Shown here piece by piece: positions 47,401-57,300 of a DNA stretch of 64,000 bases (positions within the stretch are counted from its first letter, which is position 1; every line of letters begins with the position of its first letter). The position numbers and the translations under genes are program-made. The DNA lies in NCBI RefSeq assembly GCF_903645285.1, contig NZ_CAHJXN010000001.1:102001-166000 (forward strand), written 5' to 3'. The notes under the pieces were generated by a model. It was not told where the DNA came from. It saw only the letters and a list, made by a program, of their open reading frames with translations, and searched no databases. This DNA comes from Streptococcus thalassemiae (lineage in GTDB: Bacteria; Bacillota; Bacilli; Lactobacillales; Streptococcaceae).

Positions 47401-48108
47401 TTATTCAAAAATTCCAGCTAGAACATTTACTTGTCCTAATAGTAATAAAATTCCCATTAAAATAATGAGGAAACCACCAATTTTCTTCAGTAACATCATA
47501 TGGCGTTTGATTTTACTAAAATAAGGCATCACTACACCTGAAGCTAGAGCCAAAACCAAGAAAGGAATAGCCATCCCTAGAGTGTAAATCAAGGTATAAA
47601 TCGCTCCTTGCCAAGCACCATTGCCTCCAGAAGCCGCAAGCGCTAAAACAGAACTCAAAACTGGACCAATACAAGGCGTCCAACCAAAACTAAAGGTAAT
47701 ACCGAGTAAAAAGGCCGACCAATAACGATTGGCTTCTGATTTCTTAAAAGTAAAGCTTTTTTGAACCTCTAATTTCTTAAAATGAAAAATTTCCATCTGG
47801 TGAAGACCCAAAATGATAATAATAGCTCCCATGACATATCGAAACCAATTGGCATAGAGAATATGACCAAAGTAGCCAGCACCAAAGCCTAGAATAAAGA
47901 AAATGAGAGAGATACCTGCGATAAAGCAAAGTGTTCGAATCAAACCGGACCAAAGAACCTTTCTCCCAAATAAGGAAAAACTTTTTGCACTTTCCTGATC
48001 ATCCAATAAAATCCCAGCATAGACTGGCAAAAGAGGAAAAATACAGGGAGAAAAGAAGGACAAGACCCCTGCTAAAAAAACGGAGATTGAAAATATTATC
48101 GTTTCCAA
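47401..48108 (-). CDS. ccdA2: Cytochrome c biogenesis-type thiol electron carrier CcdA
   Basis: A 235-residue six-helix DsbD/CcdA membrane protein that passes electrons from cytoplasmic thioredoxin across the membrane. The paired cysteines are in FFSPCIFPLLPVYAG (helix 1) and FGWTPCIGPVLSS (helix 4). It begins METIIFSISVFLAGVLSFFS. It is the first gene of a two-gene unit with the thioredoxin lipoprotein, which is its electron acceptor. Confidence 0.9.
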   Translation of the reverse strand: METIIFSISVFLAGVLSFFSPCIFPLLPVYAGILLDDQESAKSFSLFGRKVLWSGLIRTLCFIAGISLIFFILGFGAGYFGHILYANWFRYVMGAIIIILGLHQMEIFHFKKLEVQKSFTFKKSEANRYWSAFLLGITFSFGWTPCIGPVLSSVLALAASGGNGAWQGAIYTLIYTLGMAIPFLVLALASGVVMPYFSKIKRHMMLLKKIGGFLIILMGILLLLGQVNVLAGIFE

Positions 48109-48256
48109 TAAAGAACCAACTTTCTTAAGATTTCTAATCCTATTTTACTATATTCAATTTAATTTGTATGCTTTCTGCTACGCAAAATCGTATCGGGCAC
48201 TATTAGACTGATCTTTTCTTTTGCTAGTCAAGGCGGATCTTATCCTACAAAATAGC

Positions 48257-48294
48257 CAAAAAGCAACGACAAGGGTTACTCGTCGCTGCTTTTG
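48257..48294. terminator. Terminator after the giant surface-protein gene
   Basis: Minus strand AAAAGCAGCGAC pairs with GTCGTTGCTTTTT around a GAGTAACCCTT loop. The plus strand also has a T-run. A second small inverted repeat (GAAATGTC / GACATTTC) lies at 48301-48328. Confidence 0.82.
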
Positions 48295-48338
48295 TGAACG
48301 GAAATGTCTTTTAGGTCTGACATTTCATAACTCATGTT

Positions 48339-51300
48339 TTACTTGAGTTTGGCAAGGATTGCTTTAAGCTCCTCTACTAGTTTAGCTTCTGTCTCTGCTG
48401 AGCCATTTTCCTCTTTCACGAAATCAAGGGTTTCTTGGAGAAGTTTTTTGGCTTTGGCAAGGACTTTTTTATCCGCTTTTTCTGCATCTAGCTGTCCAAG
48501 AACTTTTGTCAATTCCGTGCTTAATTGCTGGATTTCTGACTCTTTCTTACGGCGAACCAACCAGAAGGCAATCACACCTAGAAGGGCAAGTAGACCGACT
48601 ACAATCACTCCTGCTGGAACTGAGTTTGTTTCAGTCATCTTATCTGAATCCTTACTATCTTCCGTTCCTTGTTTGGCATCCTTCTTGTCCTGTGCAGGCT
48701 TGCTGTCGCTAGCATTTGCTTTCACATCTTTGAGAGAGTCCAAGGCAGCCTTCACAGACTCTACTGCAGTACGTAGACCTTGCTCAGTCAAGGCACTATC
48801 TTCCAGAGCTTTTTGAGCATCTAGGAGGACAGCTTTGGCTGCATCGATTTTCGGATCAGATACTGTTGCCAAAGCTTTCAAGCGTTGGTCTAACTCTTGA
48901 GTCAAGGCACGAAGTTCAGACTTATCAACTTGCTCTTGAGCTGGAGCTTGCGTGCTCGTTGAGCTAGCTGAAGGACTTGCTGCTACTCTAGGAGCTTGAG
49001 TCGGAGCTGAACTTGGAGCTGGAGCAGGACTTACAGGTTGACCCGGAGCAGTTGGTTGAGACGGTTGTGGAGCTGGCTCAGATGGAGCTGTTGGAGTCTC
49101 AGTAGCTCCTTGGTCTGGCTGAGTAGGAGTAGAAGGTTGAGGTTGAGGCGTAGGAAGCGGACGTGGAGTTGGTTGTGGATTGATGTTATTGATAGCATCG
49201 ATTCCTGCCACTTTTGCCTCTTCTACATCCTTATTTGTTACACCCTTGTCCACAGCACTCTTAGCATCCTTCGCTTCTTGATCCACCTGTTGCAATGCTC
49301 TTGACTTGTCCTCAGTTGCCAAATCAAAACGATTCGAAATTTCTGTTTTCTTAGCAAATGCAGCTGCATCAATTGCCTTAATCGCTTTGCCTTTTTCTGT
49401 AGCTTCGCCTGTTGGAATTGCTACAGCGTTAATCGCGTTAATGCCTTGTTCTTTATTATCAAGTACCTTATCAGCATCTTCTGATTTATTTATGCTATTA
49501 TTAGCAGTATCCGCCACGTTTTTATACTGATTCTTGACATTCGCTTTTTCTTCTGTAGTTAAATCGTTATTTGAATCTACATTCGCAGTTTTTAGATGTA
49601 ATAGATCTAAGATTTCCGCTATCGCAGTTCTCTTAACGGCATTTAAATCGCCTGCTGTATGCACCGCTTTGATTGCTGTTACGCCAGTCGTTCTAGCTGT
49701 TTCTACTGCATCAGCATCGCTTGCATTTGTAATAGCTGTTTCAGCGTTAGTTTTCGCTGTCTCAACTAATTTAAGTTTCTCAGTTTTCTGAGTGCGCGTT
49801 AAACTGTTATCGTTGTTGATTTCACCAGTCTCTTGCGTTGCAGCTGTGGCTATAGATGCTTTTGCCTGACGTTTAACTTCATCTAAGTTTCCTTGAGTAT
49901 GAACGTTACCTATGTTGGTTACGCCAGTCGTTCTAGCTGTTTCTACTGCATCAGCATCGCTTGCATTTGTAATAGCTGTTTCAGCGTTAGTTTTCGCTGT
50001 CTCAACTAATTTAAGTTTCTCAGTTTTCTGAGTGCGCGTTAAACTGTTATCGTTGTTGATTTCACCAGTCTCTTGCGTTGCAGCTGTGGCTATAGATGCT
50101 TTTGCCTGACGTTTAACTTCATCTAAGTTTCCTTGAGTATGAACGTTACCTATGTTGGTTACGCCAGTCGTTCTAGCTGTTTCTACTGCATCAGCATCGC
50201 TTGCATTTGTAATAGCTGTTTCAGCGTTAGTTTTCGCTGTCTCAACTAATTTAAGTTTCTCAGTTTTCTGAGTGCGCGTTAAACTGTTATCGTTGTTGAT
50301 TTCACCAGTCTCTTGCGTTGCAGCTGTGGCTATAGATGCTTTTGCCTGACGTTTAACTTCATCTAAGTTTCCTTGAGTATGAACGTTACCTATGTTGGTT
50401 ACGCCAGTCGTTCTAGCTGTTTCTACTGCATCAGCATCGCTTGCATTTGTAATAGCTGTTTCAGCGTTAGTTTTCGCTGTCTCAACTAATTTAAGTTTCT
50501 CAGTTTTCTGAGTGCGCGTTAAACTGTTATCGTTGTTGATTTCACCAGTCTCTTGCGTTGCAGCTGTGGCTATAGATGCTTTTGCCTGACGTTTAACTTC
50601 ATCTAAGTTTCCTTGAGTATGAACGTTACCTATGTTGGTTACGCCAGTCGTTCTAGCTGTTTCTACTGCATCAGCATCGCTTGCATTTGTAATAGCTGTT
50701 TCAGCGTTAGTTTTCGCTGTCTCAACTAATTTAAGTTTCTCAGTTTTCTGAGTGCGCGTTAAACTGTTATCGTTGTTGATTTCACCAGTCTCTTGCGTTG
50801 CAGCTGTGGCTATAGATGCTTTTGCCTGACGTTTAACTTCATCTAAGTTTCCTTGAGTATGAACGTTACCTATGTTGGTTACGCCAGTCGTTCTAGCTGT
50901 TTCTACTGCATCAGCATCGCTTGCATTTGTAATAGCTGTTTCAGCGTTAGTTTTCGCTGTCTCAACTAATTTAAGTTTCTCAGTTTTCTGAGTGCGCGTT
51001 AAACTGTTATCGTTGTTGATTTCACCAGTCTCTTGCGTTGCAGCTGTGGCTATAGATGCTTTTGCCTGACGTTTAACTTCATCTAAGTTTCCTTGAGTAT
51101 GAACGTTACCTATGTTGGTTACGCCAGTCGTTCTAGCTGTTTCTACTGCATCAGCATCGCTTGCATTTGTAATAGCTGTTTCAGCGTTAGTTTTCGCTGT
51201 CTCAACTAATTTAAGTTTCTCAGTTTTCTGAGTGCGCGTTAAACTGTTATCGTTGTTGATTTCACCAGTCTCTTGCGTTGCAGCTGTGGCTATAGATGCT

Positions 51301-54300
51301 TTTGCCTGACGTTTAACTTCATCTAAGTTTCCTTGAGTATGAACGTTACCTATGTTGGTTACGCCAGTCGTTCTAGCTGTTTCTACTGCATCAGCATCGC
51401 TTGCATTTGTAATAGCTGTTTCAGCGTTAGTTTTCGCTGTCTCAACTAATTTAAGTTTCTCAGTTTTCTGAGTGCGCGTTAAACTGTTATCGTTGTTGAT
51501 TTCACCAGTCTCTTGCGTTGCAGCTGTGGCTATAGATGCTTTTGCCTGACGTTTAACTTCATCTAAGTTTCCTTGAGTATGAACGTTACCTATGTTGGTT
51601 ACGCCAGTCGTTCTAGCTGTTTCTACTGCATCAGCATCGCTTGCATTTGTAATAGCTGTTTCAGCGTTAGTTTTCGCTGTCTCAACTAATTTAAGTTTCT
51701 CAGTTTTCTGAGTGCGCGTTAAACTGTTATCGTTGTTGATTTCACCAGTCTCTTGCGTTGCAGCTGTGGCTATAGATGCTTTTGCCTGACGTTTAACTTC
51801 ATCTAAGTTTCCTTGAGTATGAACGTTACCTATGTTGGTTACGCCAGTCGTTCTAGCTGTTTCTACTGCATCAGCATCGCTTGCATTTGTAATAGCTGTT
51901 TCAGCGTTAGTTTTCGCTGTCTCAACTAATTTAAGTTTCTCAGTTTTCTGAGTGCGCGTTAAACTGTTATCGTTGTTGATTTCACCAGTCTCTTGCGTTG
52001 CAGCTGTGGCTATAGATGCTTTTGCCTGACGTTTAACTTCATCTAAGTTTCCTTGAGTATGAACGTTACCTATGTTGGTTACGCCAGTCGTTCTAGCTGT
52101 TTCTACTGCATCAGCATCGCTTGCATTTGTAATAGCTGTTTCAGCGTTAGTTTTCGCTGTCTCAACTAATTTAAGTTTCTCAGTTTTCTGAGTGCGCGTT
52201 AAACTGTTATCGTTGTTGATTTCACCAGTCTCTTGCGTTGCAGCTGTGGCTATAGATGCTTTTGCCTGACGTTTAACTTCATCTAAGTTTCCTTGAGTAT
52301 GAACGTTACCTATGTTGGTTACGCCAGTCGTTCTAGCTGTTTCTACTGCATCAGCATCGCTTGCATTTGTAATAGCTGTTTCAGCGTTAGTTTTCGCTGT
52401 CTCAACTAATTTAAGTTTCTCAGTTTTCTGAGTGCGCGTTAAACTGTTATCGTTGTTGATTTCACCAGTCTCTTGCGTTGCAGCTGTGGCTATAGATGCT
52501 TTTGCCTGACGTTTAACTTCATCTAAGTTTCCTTGAGTATGAACGTTACCTATGTTGGTTACGCCAGTCGTTCTAGCTGTTTCTACTGCATCAGCATCGC
52601 TTGCATTTGTAATAGCTGTTTCAGCGTTAGTTTTCGCTGTCTCAACTAATTTAAGTTTCTCAGTTTTCTGAGTGCGCGTTAAACTGTTATCGTTGTTGAT
52701 TTCACCAGTCTCTTGCGTTGCAGCTGTGGCTATAGATGCTTTTGCCTGACGTTTAACTTCATCTAAGTTTCCTTGAGTATGAACGTTACCTATGTTGGTT
52801 ACGCCAGTCGTTCTAGCTGTTTCTACTGCATCAGCATCGCTTGCATTTGTAATAGCTGTTTCAGCGTTAGTTTTCGCTGTCTCAACTAATTTAAGTTTCT
52901 CAGTTTTCTGAGTGCGCGTTAAACTGTTATCGTTGTTGATTTCACCAGTCTCTTGCGTTGCAGCTGTGGCTATAGATGCTTTTGCCTGACGTTTAACTTC
53001 ATCTAAGTTTCCTTGAGTATGAACGTTACCTATGTTGGTTACGCCAGTCGTTCTAGCTGTTTCTACTGCATCAGCATCGCTTGCATTTGTAATAGCTGTT
53101 TCAGCGTTAGTTTTCGCTGTCTCAACTAATTTAAGTTTCTCAGTTTTCTGAGTGCGCGTTAAACTGTTATCGTTGTTGATTTCACCAGTCTCTTGCGTTG
53201 CAGCTGTGGCTATAGATGCTTTTGCCTGACGTTTAACTTCATCTAAGTTTCCTTGAGTATGAACGTTACCTATGTTGGTTACGCCAGTCGTTCTAGCTGT
53301 TTCTACTGCATCAGCATCGCTTGCATTTGTAATAGCTGTTTCAGCGTTAGTTTTCGCTGTCTCAACTAATTTAAGTTTCTCAGTTTTCTGAGTGCGCGTT
53401 AAACTGTTATCGTTGTTGATTTCACCAGTCTCTTGCGTTGCAGCTGTGGCTATAGATGCTTTTGCCTGACGTTTAACTTCATCTAAGTTTCCTTGAGTAT
53501 GAACGTTACCTATGTTGGTTACGCCAGTCGTTCTAGCTGTTTCTACTGCATCAGCATCGCTTGCATTTGTAATAGCTGTTTCAGCGTTAGTTTTCGCTGT
53601 CTCAACTAATTTAAGTTTCTCAGTTTTCTGAGTGCGCGTTAAACTGTTATCGTTGTTGATTTCACCAGTCTCTTGCGTTGCAGCTGTGGCTATAGATGCT
53701 TTTGCCTGACGTTTAACTTCATCTAAGTTTCCTTGAGTATGAACGTTACCTATGTTGGTTACGCCAGTCGTTCTAGCTGTTTCTACTGCATCAGCATCGC
53801 TTGCATTTGTAATAGCTGTTTCAGCGTTAGTTTTCGCTGTCTCAACTAATTTAAGTTTCTCAGTTTTCTGAGTGCGCGTTAAACTGTTATCGTTGTTGAT
53901 TTCACCAGTCTCTTGCGTTGCAGCTGTGGCTATAGATGCTTTTGCCTGACGTTTAACTTCATCTAAGTTTCCTTGAGTATGAACGTTACCTATGTTGGTT
54001 ACGCCAGTCGTTCTAGCTGTTTCTACTGCATCAGCATCGCTTGCATTTGTAATAGCTGTTTCAGCGTTAGTTTTCGCTGTCTCAACTAATTTAAGTTTCT
54101 CAGTTTTCTGAGTGCGCGTTAAACTGTTATCGTTGTTGATTTCACCAGTCTCTTGCGTTGCAGCTGTGGCTATAGATGCTTTTGCCTGACGTTTAACTTC
54201 ATCTAAGTTTCCTTGAGTATGAACGTTACCTATGTTGGTTACGCCAGTCGTTCTAGCTGTTTCTACTGCATCAGCATCGCTTGCATTTGTAATAGCTGTT

Positions 54301-57300
54301 TCAGCGTTAGTTTTCGCTGTCTCAACTAATTTAAGTTTCTCAGTTTTCTGAGTGCGCGTTAAACTGTTATCGTTGTTGATTTCACCAGTCTCTTGCGTTG
54401 CAGCTGTGGCTATAGATGCTTTTGCCTGACGTTTAACTTCATCTAAGTTTCCTTGAGTATGAACGTTACCTATGTTGGTTACGCCAGTCGTTCTAGCTGT
54501 TTCTACTGCATCAGCATCGCTTGCATTTGTAATAGCTGTTTCAGCGTTAGTTTTCGCTGTCTCAACTAATTTAAGTTTCTCAGTTTTCTGAGTGCGCGTT
54601 AAACTGTTATCGTTGTTGATTTCACCAGTCTCTTGCGTTGCAGCTGTGGCTATAGATGCTTTTGCCTGACGTTTAACTTCATCTAAGTTTCCTTGAGTAT
54701 GAACGTTACCTATGTTGGTTACGCCAGTCGTTCTAGCTGTTTCTACTGCATCAGCATCGCTTGCATTTGTAATAGCTGTTTCAGCGTTAGTTTTCGCTGT
54801 CTCAACTAATTTAAGTTTCTCAGTTTTCTGAGTGCGCGTTAAACTGTTATCGTTGTTGATTTCACCAGTCTCTTGCGTTGCAGCTGTGGCTATAGATGCT
54901 TTTGCCTGACGTTTAACTTCATCTAAGTTTCCTTGAGTATGAACGTTACCTATGTTGGTTACGCCAGTCGTTCTAGCTGTTTCTACTGCATCAGCATCGC
55001 TTGCATTTGTAATAGCTGTTTCAGCGTTAGTTTTCGCTGTCTCAACTAATTTAAGTTTCTCAGTTTTCTGAGTGCGCGTTAAACTGTTATCGTTGTTGAT
55101 TTCACCAGTCTCTTGCGTTGCAGCTGTGGCTATAGATGCTTTTGCCTGACGTTTAACTTCATCTAAGTTTCCTTGAGTATGAACGTTACCTATGTTGGTT
55201 ACGCCAGTCGTTCTAGCTGTTTCTACTGCATCAGCATCGCTTGCATTTGTAATAGCTGTTTCAGCGTTAGTTTTCGCTGTCTCAACTAATTTAAGTTTCT
55301 CAGTTTTCTGAGTGCGCGTTAAACTGTTATCGTTGTTGATTTCACCAGTCTCTTGCGTTGCAGCTGTGGCTATAGATGCTTTTGCCTGACGTTTAACTTC
55401 ATCTAAGTTTCCTTGAGTATGAACGTTACCTATGTTGGTTACGCCAGTCGTTCTAGCTGTTTCTACTGCATCAGCATCGCTTGCATTTGTAATAGCTGTT
55501 TCAGCGTTAGTTTTCGCTGTCTCAACTAATTTAAGTTTCTCAGTTTTCTGAGTGCGCGTTAAACTGTTATCGTTGTTGATTTCACCAGTCTCTTGCGTTG
55601 CAGCTGTGGCTATAGATGCTTTTGCCTGACGTTTAACTTCATCTAAGTTTCCTTGAGTATGAACGTTACCTATGTTGGTTACGCCAGTCGTTCTAGCTGT
55701 TTCTACTGCATCAGCATCGCTTGCATTTGTAATAGCTGTTTCAGCGTTAGTTTTCGCTGTCTCAACTAATTTAAGTTTCTCAGTTTTCTGAGTGCGCGTT
55801 AAACTGTTATCGTTGTTGATTTCACCAGTCTCTTGCGTTGCAGCTGTGGCTATAGATGCTTTTGCCTGACGTTTAACTTCATCTAAGTTTCCTTGAGTAT
55901 GAACGTTACCTATGTTGGTTACGCCAGTCGTTCTAGCTGTTTCTACTGCATCAGCATCGCTTGCATTTGTAATAGCTGTTTCAGCGTTAGTTTTCGCTGT
56001 CTCAACTAATTTAAGTTTCTCAGTTTTCTGAGTGCGCGTTAAACTGTTATCGTTGTTGATTTCACCAGTCTCTTGCGTTGCAGCTGTGGCTATAGATGCT
56101 TTTGCCTGACGTTTAACTTCATCTAAGTTTCCTTGAGTATGAACGTTACCTATGTTGGTTACGCCAGTCGTTCTAGCTGTTTCTACTGCATCAGCATCGC
56201 TTGCATTTGTAATAGCTGTTTCAGCGTTAGTTTTCGCTGTCTCAACTAATTTAAGTTTCTCAGTTTTCTGAGTGCGCGTTAAACTGTTATCGTTGTTGAT
56301 TTCACCAGTCTCTTGCGTTGCAGCTGTGGCTATAGATGCTTTTGCCTGACGTTTAACTTCATCTAAGTTTCCTTGAGTATGAACGTTACCTATGTTGGTT
56401 ACGCCAGTCGTTCTAGCTGTTTCTACTGCATCAGCATCGCTTGCATTTGTAATAGCTGTTTCAGCGTTAGTTTTCGCTGTCTCAACTAATTTAAGTTTCT
56501 CAGTTTTCTGAGTGCGCGTTAAACTGTTATCGTTGTTGATTTCACCAGTCTCTTGCGTTGCAGCTGTGGCTATAGATGCTTTTGCCTTAGTTTTCAATTC
56601 CTCCAAATTAACTTTCGGCGCTACTGTCGCTGCATCACTGTAACTTGAAGCTCTTATCCCAGGATTCCCATTTGTTTTATCGTCGATTTCAATAACTGTC
56701 AATGCAAGAAGTTTTCCTCCTGATAGAGGTTTTAGATAATCACTTTCTGTAATAGTTACAGTCGTTTTCTTCGTTACTGGATCAACTACTCCCGTTGAAA
56801 CATCTGCTTTTGCTGTTAATCTAGTTGGTCTTGGATTACCATTCGTTGCAAATTCATCACCATCATATTTCGTTTTGTCACGATCATTATCAGCAACTAA
56901 ATATACTTTCATTTTTGCATATGATGGGAGACTTGGGACAGGGGGGATTTCTACATCAATTTTTGGTTTAGTACCATCCTTCCCTTTTAAATACTCATCT
57001 ACAGTAGATTCCTTTTGACCTGTCGGAACTTTAATAGTTGGCTTACCGAGAGAACGCAAAGCCCCAATTTGAACCTTCTTCTCTCCTCCTGCAGTTTTTA
57101 CAGTGAAAGTTAAAACAGCATCGTTTTTACCATTAACATCTGTTATTGCTCTCGCAAAATATGTCGTTGCATTGTTTGGAAAATTAGTCATTTTTTCCAG
57201 AGTTACATTTCTTCCTGTGTTAGTGGTTACAGTTACATTTTGAATCTCTCCAGTTTTAGATACAAATTTAATTATAGTCTTAACTTGATTCGAAAGTATT

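Noticed and set aside
49678..56587. Regular 240-bp repeats considered as a CRISPR-like or satellite array
   Set aside because: There are no unique spacers, and the whole array is one in-frame coding stretch of a surface protein.
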